DNA of 64,000 nucleotides, taken from CAINVV01 sp037137375. GTDB lineage: Bacteria > Bacteroidota > Bacteroidia > Bacteroidales > Prolixibacteraceae. Shown here piece by piece: positions 1 to 10,447 of this stretch. The DNA is taken from contig JBAXKJ010000007.1 in NCBI GenBank assembly GCA_037137375.1, positions 62,001 through 126,000 of the forward strand. The letters are read 5' to 3'. The position numbers and the translations under genes are program-made. The notes beneath the pieces are model-generated. The model worked only from the letters and a program-made list of their open reading frames with translations, made no database searches and had not been told where the DNA came from. How positions within the stretch are numbered: the stretch's first letter is position 1; each line of letters starts with the position of its first letter.

Positions 1-757
1 AAGCTGCCTTTCCAGCATCTATTCCCAATACTGAAGGAAAATCAGTGCCGTTAGCATATAATTGCTGGACGCTGGCTGCATCTGCATTGGTATAAGCTGA
101 TGCCCGCTTAAACAGTGTTACATTATTTGTTCCAACGATTGGATAAGTAGCTGTTTTCCCAAAGTCGCTGAACGAGACGAGCGTTGCTTTTACAGACGCG
201 TTGCTTTCCATGTAAACGAAGCCGAAATCAATAGCAGCCGGATCGGCAGCAGTATTTGCGGCAAATAGCAGCAAGCCATACTGGGTGTCGCAGAATGTCT
301 TGGAGGTTCCATCATTCATTGCATCCATCAGGATCAGGTCATCAAACTCGGATAAATCAAGCAATGCATTGAGCTGCAAGATGGTAACTCTCCCCTGATC
401 ATCAATTACGCCTATCGAAATCGCCAGATCAGTCGTTGCAACCAATGTACCCTGTACTGTTAATGAATTTCCATCCAGATCACCTGTTGCTGCTGCTTTG
501 CGCAGGAACAACTGACTATCCGTATTTAAACCAATTCCTTTCCGAACGAACACTTCCACCTTCGAAAGTTTGGATGTTGATTGGATTTCATATTTAAAGT
601 TCACGGTAGTACCAAGTGTCACCTTGATTTCCTTGATTTCAGTCCCGTTCAGATAGCCTTTTACAGTAGGACCGGAAATGTCTTCCTTGCTACAGCCGGA
701 CAGCCCCAGACCTAGAAGCAGAACTCCGATGAGGTATGTGAAAAGATATTTTTTCAT
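1..757 (-). CDS. PUL surface lipoprotein, unknown family (partial, 3' end outside window)
   Basis: The frame is open from an ATG at 757 to the window edge, 252 codons, with no stop, so the C-terminus is missing. The N-terminus is a lipoprotein signal peptide with lipobox LGLSGC followed by SKED, an acidic stretch typical of surface export in Bacteroidota. After about 25 residues comes a beta-rich region (residues 30-110) resembling an Ig-like fold. No catalytic motif is visible. It follows susD by 56 bp in the same direction, the position where SusE/SusF-like glycan-binding lipoproteins usually sit. I infer a surface glycan-binding role from position only; the family is not recognised. Confidence 0.75.
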   Translation of the reverse strand, partial: MKKYLFTYLIGVLLLGLGLSGCSKEDISGPTVKGYLNGTEIKEIKVTLGTTVNFKYEIQSTSKLSKVEVFVRKGIGLNTDSQLFLRKAAATGDLDGNSLTVQGTLVATTDLAISIGVIDDQGRVTILQLNALLDLSEFDDLILMDAMNDGTSKTFCDTQYGLLLFAANTAADPAAIDFGFVYMESNASVKATLVSFSDFGKTATYPIVGTNNVTLFKRASAYTNADAASVQQLYANGTDFPSVLGIDAGKAA

Positions 758-813
758 CTCCTTAATATTAAAGTTGAATAGTTTTTTTTTCATCTCAATT
801 GAATATAATGGAA

Positions 814-2502
814 TTACCATCCAGGTGTTTGAACCCAACCCTTGTATTTAACCAGATCGCTGAAAGGAACCGGATACCAATACATGGTTGGTGCAGTGAA
901 TTTACGATCTTCGATTTTCACAACTTCATACGAGAAGGCGTTTGTACCGGTTTTGGTGATCCGCATCCCTCGCAGTGGATCATTTTCAGTTTGGGCGGCA
1001 ATCATCCAACGACGGACGTCCCAAAAACGGTGACCTTCGAATGCTAATTCTATTCTTCTCTCGTTTCGTACTTTTTCCCTGAAATCAACTTGTGATAAAC
1101 CCGTTGGGATGGCTGGCATGGCAACGCCTGTCCTGGCCCTTATCTGGTTGAGCGCAGTTCTTGCAGAAATGGTGTAACCCGGAGGAATCACATCCGGACC
1201 AAAGGCCTCGTTTAAAGCTTCAGCATAATTCAGAAGGATTTCGCCATATCTGAAAATATGCCAGACGTGAGAGGCTGTCTGATTGGTTGTCAGGTTAATT
1301 TTCTCCTGAACAAACTTCTTAAGATAATAGCCTGTCGTTGTAGCATTATTTTTCCCGATTCCATCGGTACCACCTACAAAAGCCTTCACTGTACTGTCAT
1401 TCCATAAAGTATTGTTTGTTAGCACAGTCATAGCTAAACGAGGATCCCTGTTTACGTATGGATTTTGCGGATTGTATCCGGAGGTTGCATCTGAAATCAG
1501 TTTCCCGTTCGACATCTCATACGAATCAATAAGGTTTTGAGATGGACATGTTGCATTGGCCCCAACACCAAAAGCGTACAGGCGGTTACCTCCTGATGGA
1601 TAATTCCATTTCTCCATGTTATTGGAATTGGCATTGCGATAATCGAGAATTATTTCAGTGTTGGTTGCAGTGGTGTTGAGAAAAAGGTTTCTGTAATCGA
1701 CATTCAGATTATAGACATTCAGTGCCATCAGATCCCTGGCAACACCTGCAGCCTGTTCGCAAAAAGCGGCATTGTACTGTCCGCCATTGTTAACCGGACT
1801 CGCAGCGAACAGCAGTACGCGGCACTTTAAAGCCATGGCGGCACCTTTGGTAATACGTCCCATATAGGCACTTTCCCAGGTTACTTTCAAATCAGGAATG
1901 ATCGCATCCAGTTCACCCAAAATATATGTTCTTATCGCATCGGATTTCTGACGGGTCAAGGCGTAGCTCTCTTCCAGGGTCATGGTTTTATTGACAATAG
2001 GAATCTCCCCATAACGTTTCCATAATTCATAATGAAAAAATGCCTTAAAAAATCTTGCATCCAGCCGGTAATACTTCATATCAGTGGTAATCGTGTTGTA
2101 GTAGGTCGGATCCACAATCTTATATTGGTTGTAGGTAATGGTATCCGATACTTTCAGAAAGTTATTCGCATTGTGGATGGCAGCATACATGTTGCTCCAG
2201 ACATTATCCGGGTTACTGTAAGCGCTCCAGCTGCCATTGTTAAAACTTTGAACAGCATTGAATGGGGCATTATGGTCTGCTTCATCGCATGCCGAGGCTA
2301 ACATGGCAGTGCCTGCAATACTTGTAAAACCGAGTGGTAAGTTGCTGTAAAGCGTCGCCCACATGGCAGCTGTATCGTCAATTTTGTTCAGAACGATATT
2401 TTCTGTCAGCATCTCCCTGTCATCAACCGCCAGAAAACTACATGACGAAATGAACAGCGAAATCAAGATCAGACCTGATAATCTATTGAAATACTTTTTC
2501 AT
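814..2502 (-). CDS. SusD/RagB outer-membrane glycan-binding lipoprotein (PUL 1, second pair)
   Basis: This is a 562-residue SusD-family protein. The start is the ATG at 2502 (MKKYFNRL); a longer reading would need a TTG at 2511. The signal peptide ends in the lipobox FISSC at about residue 20. The C-terminal SusD signature is clear: an NERRIELAFEGHRFWDVRRW segment near residue 505 and a terminal YPVPFSDLVKYKGWVQTPGW. SusD proteins cap the SusC transporter at the cell surface and bind the oligosaccharide to be imported. The gene lies 26 bp after its partner susC and is followed by a putative surface lipoprotein. Ligand specificity cannot be read from sequence. Confidence 0.95.
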   Translation of the reverse strand: MKKYFNRLSGLILISLFISSCSFLAVDDREMLTENIVLNKIDDTAAMWATLYSNLPLGFTSIAGTAMLASACDEADHNAPFNAVQSFNNGSWSAYSNPDNVWSNMYAAIHNANNFLKVSDTITYNQYKIVDPTYYNTITTDMKYYRLDARFFKAFFHYELWKRYGEIPIVNKTMTLEESYALTRQKSDAIRTYILGELDAIIPDLKVTWESAYMGRITKGAAMALKCRVLLFAASPVNNGGQYNAAFCEQAAGVARDLMALNVYNLNVDYRNLFLNTTATNTEIILDYRNANSNNMEKWNYPSGGNRLYAFGVGANATCPSQNLIDSYEMSNGKLISDATSGYNPQNPYVNRDPRLAMTVLTNNTLWNDSTVKAFVGGTDGIGKNNATTTGYYLKKFVQEKINLTTNQTASHVWHIFRYGEILLNYAEALNEAFGPDVIPPGYTISARTALNQIRARTGVAMPAIPTGLSQVDFREKVRNERRIELAFEGHRFWDVRRWMIAAQTENDPLRGMRITKTGTNAFSYEVVKIEDRKFTAPTMYWYPVPFSDLVKYKGWVQTPGW

Positions 2503-2528
2503 ACTTTTCAATTGTTTAATTTTCTGAC

Positions 2529-5378
2529 TTATAACGAAACGTTTACGCCTAAACTAACCGATTTCATAGTTGGATAGCCGGTCAGACTTTCAGGATCGGC
2601 AAAATCGATTTCCTTGCTTTTCGTAAACAGGTTCATCCCACGTACGAAGAATCGAAGGTTGTCCACGCTCAACTTCCTGAGCAGATTGGCAGGCAACTTA
2701 AACCCAAGTTCCAGGTTCCGTAACTTAAGGTAATCTGCTGAACGTAACCAGATAGTACTTGATTGATAATTATTGGCATTGTCAACCGTTGATAATCGGG
2801 GAAATGCAGCATTCTGTGAAGTAGCAGTCCACCGGTTAAAAGCATAATCATAAGCATTTCCTTTGGTGCTGAATGGAATAAAGTAACTTCCCAGCATCGT
2901 TGAGCTATTGCCTACCCCCTGGAAGAATGCCATAAAATCAAAATTATGGTATTTAAGGTCGATATTCAGGCTGTAAGTATATTGAGGAACAGATGAATAA
3001 CCAATCGGTTTCTTATCGTTATCATCAATAATTTTATCACCGTTCTGGTCTTTATAAATGACATCTCCGGCCCCAACAATTCCGAACATTTGTTTTGGAT
3101 GATTGGCTACATCGGCTGCGCTCTGATAATAACCAATGGCTTCCAATCCGAAGATCTGGCCAATAGGTTTTCCGGTCGCATTCCTGTACGCATCAGGATA
3201 GATGGTTAAATCAGGTTTTTTAACAATTTCACTTTTACTGAACCACAAACCTGCTTCTACCGAATATTTTAATGCCCCGGCTGTGCCGGAATATCCAAGA
3301 GTTGTTTCATATCCGTGGTTTTTTACTTCTCCTCCGTTTCGGTAAGGCTGGCGACCATTGCTATAGCCAAGGGCATCGGGAATATTGGATGCATCCACGG
3401 TAAGAATATCCGAACGCAGCTCATTGAACCAGGTGAACATGAAGTCAATGTGTTTAAATAGCTTCGTTTCAAGACTGATATCAGTTTTACTAGCCTTATC
3501 CCAGGTGATATCCGGATTTGACATTCTGCCTTCCTGTCTTCCAACCTTCGTCGTACCCAGGGATGGTCCGAATGCATAACCGGTAGATCCGGAGTAATAC
3601 TGATTAAAGAAGATCCTGTCGGTTACCGAAATCCCTGTAAAGGAGGTATTACTTCCCGTAAGACCGTATGATCCACGTAATTTTAGGTAATTGACGAATG
3701 GAAGTGATTTCTTAACGAAATTCTCTTCAGAGGCGACCCACCCTAAAGCAGCTGCCGGGAACAATCCAAATCGTTTACCTTCAGCGAAGACTTCAGAACC
3801 ATAGTACCCTGAAGTTACCTCTGCAAAATACCGGTTTTTGTATCCGTAATGGATGCGTCCGCTCAAACCAAGGTTTCCCTGATATAGGTGTGAACCGCGA
3901 ACTACATAGCGGTCCATGTGATACACCAACATGGCGGACCAGTCATTATCCCCTTTCGTTGTTTCATAATTCACATTGGCTTCGAAGCTATTTCGGTTGG
4001 TATGGCCGGACCCGGTAACCCAGGTAAGCGCGGAGTTATCACCAATCTTGGTGTACGAATAGGCAGAGCCACTTCTCTGAAGGGCATAGACTGCATAAGT
4101 CCGGGATTTATTATCGATTGCCTGCATCCAGTTACTGACAGAGCCTGCTATACCAGCTGATAATCCTTTCAGAAGATCTCCAAGATCATACTTTAACCGA
4201 ACGTTAACGTTTAAATTTCTTTCACTGGATGACTGATATCCCGAACCGGTCATTAACCCGTATGGATTGTTGGTATACTGTTGGTTTCCTCCGATTGTAC
4301 CATTAGGATTTAACATCGGATAAGACAGCGGTGGAGTATTGTACATACCGTTCCAGATTGCAGCTGAACTGCTCCCCGGATAATGACGGTCATCCAAACG
4401 GCCTCCAATGTCAATTTTTGCAGAGAGCTTGTCGTTGATATTGATATCCAGGTTGGCACGCAAATTATAACGGCCTAAGGAAGACTGGGTATTATATCCG
4501 CTATTCATATCGGTAAAGTTGTAGAGTCCCCCATTTTTCATGTAATTCATCGAAACAAAATATTTCAGAATTTTCGTTCCGCCCCTCAAACCAATGTCTC
4601 CCTGAATAAGGGTTGAAGAGGGTTTAATCAACTGATTAAAGAAATTATTGTTGGGGTACATGTAAGGATCATCACCACTTTGGAAATGACCAAGGTCGGT
4701 CTGACTGTAAATTGCAGCCAGTCCGTCATTTTGGAGCGCTTCATTATACAGGGTAGCGTACTGATAAGAATTTAACAAGCTTGGCATTTTTTGAGGTTCC
4801 TGAACACCCCCATACAAGTTAAAAGTAATGCGTGTTTTGCCTTCCACTCCTCGTTTGGTAGTCACAAGAATTGCTCCATTCGCACCTTTTTGTCCATATA
4901 ACGCAAGTGCCGCAGCATCCTTCAGAACTGAAATACTTTCGATTTCGAAGAGCGCTAATTGCTGGAAATCGGTTTCAAATCCATCCACCAGTAAAAGCGG
5001 ATTATTTACGTTATAAGTGTTTTTGCCACGGATGAATAAGGTTGCCATATCGGCCCCTGGCTCCCCTGATTGCTGCATAACGGTTAATCCTGGCAGATGA
5101 CCGGAGAGGGCATTTCCGACATTGGTAACAGTATTCTTCAACAGCTGATCAGAATATACTGAGCTTATCGAAGAGGTTACCGACTGCTTGATCTGCTTAC
5201 CAAAAGCAATGTCAATCAGTTTTTTGTTTTCTATGGATAGCTTGACTGAGTCGCTGGGTAAAAGATTCTGCGCTGCCAGATTAATTTGACCTGCAAAGAG
5301 AATCCAAACCAAAAGCAGCCCTATCTTTTTATTGATGCTTTTTTTCATATTGTTCATGTTTGAATCGTAATTGTTCAT
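2529..5378 (-). CDS. SusC/RagA TonB-dependent transporter, short form without carboxypeptidase-D-like domain
   Basis: This is a 949-residue outer-membrane beta-barrel with plug domain, importing oligosaccharides with its SusD partner. A signal peptide ends at AGQINLAAQ. Unlike the other two SusC proteins here (1050 and 1102 residues), it has no N-terminal CarboxypepD_reg-like domain: about 35 residues after the signal the plug begins at a TonB-box-like IDIAFGKQ, aligning with VVIVGYGSQ of its neighbour. Plug motifs RGKNTYNVNNPLLLVDGFE and ISVLKDAAALALYG and a barrel ending in VSLGVNVSL are intact. The start at 5378 follows the upstream stop by 20 bp; an internal ATG at 5348 gives a more usual signal peptide. 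It is the second transporter of a tandem SusCD array. Confidence 0.93.
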   Translation of the reverse strand: MNNYDSNMNNMKKSINKKIGLLLVWILFAGQINLAAQNLLPSDSVKLSIENKKLIDIAFGKQIKQSVTSSISSVYSDQLLKNTVTNVGNALSGHLPGLTVMQQSGEPGADMATLFIRGKNTYNVNNPLLLVDGFETDFQQLALFEIESISVLKDAAALALYGQKGANGAILVTTKRGVEGKTRITFNLYGGVQEPQKMPSLLNSYQYATLYNEALQNDGLAAIYSQTDLGHFQSGDDPYMYPNNNFFNQLIKPSSTLIQGDIGLRGGTKILKYFVSMNYMKNGGLYNFTDMNSGYNTQSSLGRYNLRANLDININDKLSAKIDIGGRLDDRHYPGSSSAAIWNGMYNTPPLSYPMLNPNGTIGGNQQYTNNPYGLMTGSGYQSSSERNLNVNVRLKYDLGDLLKGLSAGIAGSVSNWMQAIDNKSRTYAVYALQRSGSAYSYTKIGDNSALTWVTGSGHTNRNSFEANVNYETTKGDNDWSAMLVYHMDRYVVRGSHLYQGNLGLSGRIHYGYKNRYFAEVTSGYYGSEVFAEGKRFGLFPAAALGWVASEENFVKKSLPFVNYLKLRGSYGLTGSNTSFTGISVTDRIFFNQYYSGSTGYAFGPSLGTTKVGRQEGRMSNPDITWDKASKTDISLETKLFKHIDFMFTWFNELRSDILTVDASNIPDALGYSNGRQPYRNGGEVKNHGYETTLGYSGTAGALKYSVEAGLWFSKSEIVKKPDLTIYPDAYRNATGKPIGQIFGLEAIGYYQSAADVANHPKQMFGIVGAGDVIYKDQNGDKIIDDNDKKPIGYSSVPQYTYSLNIDLKYHNFDFMAFFQGVGNSSTMLGSYFIPFSTKGNAYDYAFNRWTATSQNAAFPRLSTVDNANNYQSSTIWLRSADYLKLRNLELGFKLPANLLRKLSVDNLRFFVRGMNLFTKSKEIDFADPESLTGYPTMKSVSLGVNVSL

Positions 5379-5398
5379 TTTCGAAACATTTTATCCTA

Positions 5399-7180
5399 TT
5401 AATAGCCTGGATTCTGAATTAAACCTGGCGATTTAAGTACATCATCCAGCGGTATTGGATAGAGATACATGGTAGCAGGGAAAACCCTGTCTTCAAATTT
5501 GAATCTTTCAAAGGTGATGACATTGCCATTCTTAACCGTATTCATCCCATAAACGGATGCACCAATTACACTGCCCATCTTCCAACGTTTGAGGTCAAAA
5601 TATCGGTGTCCTTCGAACATTAGTTCAACTGCACGTTCATTTTTGATGCGGTTACGCATTCCATCCTGGGTATTATCTGAAGCAAGTACAGGCAACAAGG
5701 CTATTCCGGCCCGACTGCGTATGAGATTGATGTACTTCTTGATATCAGGATTTGAAGGGTCATATTCGTTCAGGGCTTCTGCATACATTAAATACAGATC
5801 AGACAAACGAAGATAAGGCCAGAAACTATTTGGGGTAGCCCCACCAATTCTGAACCAGTCGGGGAACTGGAATTTCAGGCAATAATAACCGGTATAGAAC
5901 TGACCGGCAACCCTTCCTACATTATCGCCTAGAGGAGTACCTGCAGGATTCTGGCTCATATCCATGGTATAAATATCCCAGGCTGATCCGTGGTACAAAA
6001 CTGTCTGGTAAAAACGGGGGTCGAGTTTTCCTTTGGCATAAGGATTTGGCTGACTGAAATAATCTGGAGTTGTTGGTTTCCCATCAACAGTCTCATACAT
6101 ATCTACTGCATTCTGGAGCGGCATAATACACGGTGTTCCACCAGGAAAAACGGTCTTGCTGTAAGGTTTATTCCGGCCGTTTCCCTGAGCGTCATAGATG
6201 GATTTTATATTTCTTGTGCCTTGAATAATCTCCGTATTCAGGGGCGGGAAAGCCTTCACTGCGGTAGTATAATCAACATCAGGGTTACCGGTATTTACCA
6301 ATTTATATCCATTGCTTTCTGCATAATCAATCACTGCTTTCGTCGCATCGGCAGCCTTTTTCCAACGGGTAGGGTCTGCATTTCCGTAGCAGATAAGCTG
6401 GCTCTTCCCAAAAGGAAAGTACGTTTCACTGGTATTGAACAATGGACTTGCCGCATACAAATACAGACGGGCCTTGGTCGCCATTACGGTAACTTTATTG
6501 ATCCTTCCAAAATCTGCACCATCAAAACGTGCCGGAAGGTCAATGGCCGCTTTATCAAGAACTGCCGCAATGGAATCAACAGTTTGGGCTATGCTTAACC
6601 GTGTAAAGTCAACGTTATCGGTTGGAGAGTATACTTTGTTCATCCAGGGCATGCCACCATACCTCTTGAACATCTCAAAATATTTGATTCCAATAATTGC
6701 TCTGGCTTCCCCTTTTAATCTGTTGATATAAGACTGGGCAGGACGAGGTTCCGGAATCTTATCTACATTTTCAATGAATAAATAGGCACTCCTGATAGCT
6801 TCGAAGTTGAAGAGCCATTTGTCTTCCAAAAAAGGATAAATGGTCGTTGCATCCAACTGCCCGTTGTTATAATAAGCATTGTGGAAAGCCGATGGCCAGG
6901 AGTTTTCCGATTCGTCTGAAATATTGGATACCGGACTAAAATAGATTTGCAAGGCATAGGACCAGGCGCCGTTCTGTACTGCTGGAAAACCATAAGGAAC
7001 CAGCGCATAGGCGGTTGCTAAAACCTTTTCTGCATTGGTAATATTAGAAAATACCGTGTCAATTGGCAACGTTGCAGATGGCGGTTGTGCAAGATAATCT
7101 TTACATGAGGTAAACAGACTACCGAGTGTAAATATTCCAATTGTCAGAAAAGTTAACAATATTGATTTTATCTGTTTCAT
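5399..7180 (-). CDS. SusD/RagB outer-membrane glycan-binding lipoprotein (PUL 1, first pair)
   Basis: This is a 593-residue SusD-family lipoprotein. The signal peptide ends in lipobox SLFTSC before KDYLAQPP, the usual SusD N-terminus. The mid region has the TPR-like helices of the family, and the C-terminal signature VELMFEGHRYFDLKRWK and end YPIPLDDVLKSPGLIQNPGY are present. It starts 10 bp after the upstream susC and is followed 20 bp later by a second susC, so the two pairs form one transcription unit. It should bind glycan at the surface and form a complex with the 1050-residue SusC; its sequence differs clearly from the second SusD, suggesting a different ligand or chain length. Confidence 0.95.
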   Translation of the reverse strand: MKQIKSILLTFLTIGIFTLGSLFTSCKDYLAQPPSATLPIDTVFSNITNAEKVLATAYALVPYGFPAVQNGAWSYALQIYFSPVSNISDESENSWPSAFHNAYYNNGQLDATTIYPFLEDKWLFNFEAIRSAYLFIENVDKIPEPRPAQSYINRLKGEARAIIGIKYFEMFKRYGGMPWMNKVYSPTDNVDFTRLSIAQTVDSIAAVLDKAAIDLPARFDGADFGRINKVTVMATKARLYLYAASPLFNTSETYFPFGKSQLICYGNADPTRWKKAADATKAVIDYAESNGYKLVNTGNPDVDYTTAVKAFPPLNTEIIQGTRNIKSIYDAQGNGRNKPYSKTVFPGGTPCIMPLQNAVDMYETVDGKPTTPDYFSQPNPYAKGKLDPRFYQTVLYHGSAWDIYTMDMSQNPAGTPLGDNVGRVAGQFYTGYYCLKFQFPDWFRIGGATPNSFWPYLRLSDLYLMYAEALNEYDPSNPDIKKYINLIRSRAGIALLPVLASDNTQDGMRNRIKNERAVELMFEGHRYFDLKRWKMGSVIGASVYGMNTVKNGNVITFERFKFEDRVFPATMYLYPIPLDDVLKSPGLIQNPGY

Positions 7181-7190
7181 TGTATATCGT

Positions 7191-10100
7191 TTAAAAAGTC
7201 ATTGAAATACCAACATTATAAATTTTCATGACCGGGTGAAGAACCAAGCGGCTTTGAATTGATTCAGGATCCCAGTATTTCAGTTTGTCCCAAAGGAAGA
7301 GGTTCTGACCATTCAGATATATTCTGGTCTTGCTGATTTTAGCCAACTTTGTTATTCTATCCGGCAGGTTATATCCGATCTCCAGGTTCTTAAGCCGAAC
7401 ATAAGAAGCATCTTTCAACCAGTAGGTAGATGTCTTGAAATCGTTGCTGGAACTGTAATTGTATGCCGACTGATGTAAAACCGGATAGGTGGACGCATCT
7501 CTTGTCGCGGGAGTCCAACGATTTACTACCCAGTCAAATGCGTCATTACCACCGTAAAACTGAATTTGCGCTTCATCTGCCGGGATATAGCTTACCTGCG
7601 CAACTCCCTGGAACAATGCCGAAATATCAAATCCCTTGTAATCCATACCCAGACTGAAACTAAATGTTTTTCGCGGTGTATTGGAATATCCTATGGGGAC
7701 CACATCTTTGGAATCAATTTTCATATCCCCATTGATATCTTTGTATTGGATGTCGCCGGGAATCTGGTTTTTGCCAAATGTTGAATAGGCATTGTTGATG
7801 TTATGAATCTGACCAAAACTGTCAAAGTAGCCTTCAGCAATTAAACCGTAATACTGACCGATACTTTGTCCTTGCTGGTACAGCCATGGATAATCCTGGG
7901 TCGCTTCGGAAATCAAGGTTCTTTTATTTTGCGCATGAGCAAGTGAGGCCTTGAAATAATAGCCCATCTTACCTATTTTAGAATCCCATCCCAATTCAAT
8001 TTCGTAACCTTTGTTTTCAACTTTCGCATAATTTGCGGGAGGGGCAATACTTCCGGTAGCCCATCCGGTTGACCCATACTGCATATCAGGCATCATCATC
8101 CACGGGATGGTTGCCATGTAAGTCAGGATGTTGCTTCTGTTTTCCTTGAAAATATCACCATTAAGTGTCAGCTGATTCTTAAAAAATTTCGTCTCAATAC
8201 CAATATTTGCCTTTTTTGCAACTTCCCAGGTAATATCCTGATTAGCCATTCTTCCTTCCTGCAGTCCAAGGTAGCTTTGGGTAGAAGTTTCAGTTCCGAA
8301 ATAATTCGTATATCCTCCCGGGATGTTGGCGAAGGAACCGGAAACATAAAGGAAGCGCTGTCCACCAATCTGATCATTTCCAACAGTTCCGTACGAACCG
8401 CGCATCTTCAGGAGATTGAGAAAGTGAAACTGTTTCATGAAAGGCTCTTCAGTAGCAACCCATCCTACCGAGAAGGCAGGGAATTTACCGAATCGTTTTC
8501 CATCCCCTTTGGGGAAATTTTCGGATCCGTTTAAACCGAAATTAAATTCAGCAAGATAACGGTTGCGGTAGCTGTAGGTAAACCTGGAAACAAATCCAAG
8601 GTAAGCCCTGGGAATATCACGGTATTGTGATTCGGAAAAATAGCTTTTAGACTGGTTATACAATGCAAGTGCGGTAACTGTATGTTCGCCGAAAGTCCCG
8701 GAATAATTAAGTGACAATTCAAGATAATTTTTCCGCCTCTTGTTGGCATTGTTATCAGCATCCATGGTATAAGACAACTGGCCATCTGCACCGGATTGTT
8801 TATAATAGATGGTTCCATTCACATCAACGGGGGTATAAGTTGCATAAGTTCTCGAACGGGTATATTTTTCCACATACCAGCTGTCGTATGAAAATTTACC
8901 CTGGGCATACAAACCTTTAGCAAGAAAATCGAGTTTTTGTTTCAAAGAGAATACCGTATTTACGGTGGTTTGCAATGAACGATAGTATCCACCGCCAAGG
9001 ATCCAGTTCATAATTGGGGTACCATCGCTGTTGACAGCTGATACAACATATTTACCATCAACAAACCCTGGAGAGAGATATGGTGCTGCCTGAGACATTT
9101 TCCAGAAAAATGCAGCATCATAAGGGGCATTGGGACCGCCCCTGTTTTCAATTCGTGAATCAATGTTGATACTACCGGATAACGAGCTGGTAAAATCAAA
9201 ATCGAGGTTCGACCGCAAATTCAACCTGTTGTAATGATAATTAGGATCGAATCCGAAACCTACGTCCTTCACCAAACCTTCCTCATTCAAATATCCTGCA
9301 GATACGAAATAGCGGACGTTTTCTGTACCGCCATTCATGCTGAGGTTATAGTCCTGGCGCGGGGCAAAATCCTTTAAAATGTAATCAACATAATTAATAC
9401 TGGGATATAATATAGGACTGTCACCAGTTAGAAAATGCTGCAATTTCTCATCAGTCATTGCGGGTGCAACGCCGTCATTGGCATTTCCTTCATTGGTGTA
9501 TTTACCCCATTCATAGGAAGATACGTTATTCCTGAGCCGGATTGGGGTAGACATTCCATAATTCCCTGAAACGGAAATTTTCGGTTTTCCCCTGATTCCC
9601 TTTTTAGTGGTAATGATGATGACCCCATTAGCTCCCCTCACTCCATAAACTGCCGTTGAGGAAGCATCTTTCAATATGGAAATGCTTTCAATGTCGTTAG
9701 GATTTATTTGTTCGTAACCGCTTACGCCTCCACTACTGGAAGACTCACCGGAAGGTACATAGCCTGAGGAACGCTCAATCCCGTCAACGATAACCAAAGG
9801 ATCTGCGCCGTTTAAGGTACTTACCCCACGAATACGCAAGGTGGGAGATTCGGCCCCGGGTTGACCAGATCGTTGCATGGTAATCAATCCTGGTAAGCGT
9901 CCCGCCAGAGCTGTGGTTAAACTTCCTGTAGGTGATTTGACCAGTTCTGATGCGTTAACTGAGGTGATCGCACCGGTTACAGTGGCTTTTTTCTGTGATC
10001 CGTAACCAACAATTACTACTTCATCGACAGATTGTGTTACCTCTTTCAGGGTCACATTAATAGTCGATTTTCCGTTAACAGGTATTTCCTGCGACTCCAT

Positions 10101-10343
10101 TCCGACAAACGAGAAGACAAGTACTGCTCCCTGCACTTTTTGAATTCTCAGCTGGTACATTCCATTCGAATCGGAAATAATGCCATTGTTTGTCCCTTTC
10201 TCAAGAATTGTTGCTCCGGGGATTGGCGCCCCGCTTGCATCTGTCACTCTACCTTTTATTTGCGAAAAAAGCTGTTGATTCAACAAAAGCATCACACAAA
10301 ATAAAAGCATCCTTTGCCAGAGCTTTACTTTAGTTCTGTTCAT
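7191..10343 (-). CDS. SusC/RagA TonB-dependent outer-membrane transporter (PUL 1, first pair)
   Basis: This is a 1050-residue SusC. The start is the ATG at 10343 (MNRTKVKL); the two codons upstream would need a TTG. The signal peptide ends near NQQLFSQ. Residues 30-110 form a CarboxypepD_reg-like domain (IKGRVTDASGAPIPGAT), followed by a TonB box (VDEVVIVGYGSQKK, about residue 115), the plug (LRIRGVSTLNGADPLVIVDG, ISILKDASSTAVYG) and the barrel ending in NVGISMTF. It heads the SusC-SusD-SusC-SusD-lipoprotein unit. The 273-bp region upstream carries direct repeats that are candidate sites for the hybrid regulator at 13919-18082. Transport is driven by TonB/ExbBD from elsewhere in the genome. 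Confidence 0.96.
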   Translation of the reverse strand: MNRTKVKLWQRMLLFCVMLLLNQQLFSQIKGRVTDASGAPIPGATILEKGTNNGIISDSNGMYQLRIQKVQGAVLVFSFVGMESQEIPVNGKSTINVTLKEVTQSVDEVVIVGYGSQKKATVTGAITSVNASELVKSPTGSLTTALAGRLPGLITMQRSGQPGAESPTLRIRGVSTLNGADPLVIVDGIERSSGYVPSGESSSSGGVSGYEQINPNDIESISILKDASSTAVYGVRGANGVIIITTKKGIRGKPKISVSGNYGMSTPIRLRNNVSSYEWGKYTNEGNANDGVAPAMTDEKLQHFLTGDSPILYPSINYVDYILKDFAPRQDYNLSMNGGTENVRYFVSAGYLNEEGLVKDVGFGFDPNYHYNRLNLRSNLDFDFTSSLSGSINIDSRIENRGGPNAPYDAAFFWKMSQAAPYLSPGFVDGKYVVSAVNSDGTPIMNWILGGGYYRSLQTTVNTVFSLKQKLDFLAKGLYAQGKFSYDSWYVEKYTRSRTYATYTPVDVNGTIYYKQSGADGQLSYTMDADNNANKRRKNYLELSLNYSGTFGEHTVTALALYNQSKSYFSESQYRDIPRAYLGFVSRFTYSYRNRYLAEFNFGLNGSENFPKGDGKRFGKFPAFSVGWVATEEPFMKQFHFLNLLKMRGSYGTVGNDQIGGQRFLYVSGSFANIPGGYTNYFGTETSTQSYLGLQEGRMANQDITWEVAKKANIGIETKFFKNQLTLNGDIFKENRSNILTYMATIPWMMMPDMQYGSTGWATGSIAPPANYAKVENKGYEIELGWDSKIGKMGYYFKASLAHAQNKRTLISEATQDYPWLYQQGQSIGQYYGLIAEGYFDSFGQIHNINNAYSTFGKNQIPGDIQYKDINGDMKIDSKDVVPIGYSNTPRKTFSFSLGMDYKGFDISALFQGVAQVSYIPADEAQIQFYGGNDAFDWVVNRWTPATRDASTYPVLHQSAYNYSSSNDFKTSTYWLKDASYVRLKNLEIGYNLPDRITKLAKISKTRIYLNGQNLFLWDKLKYWDPESIQSRLVLHPVMKIYNVGISMTF

Positions 10344-10447
10344 AAGCAAATTAGATTTAATTGAAAATTTTTAAATAGTCTGTGTTTGTAGTCTAGTCAA
10401 AAGAGGCAATTCACCTTAAATTAATAAGATCACTTTCTAGCATAAGT

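Noticed and set aside
5990..6598. 202-codon plus-strand open frame
   Set aside because: Antisense to susD; composition and lack of motifs show it is a shadow frame.
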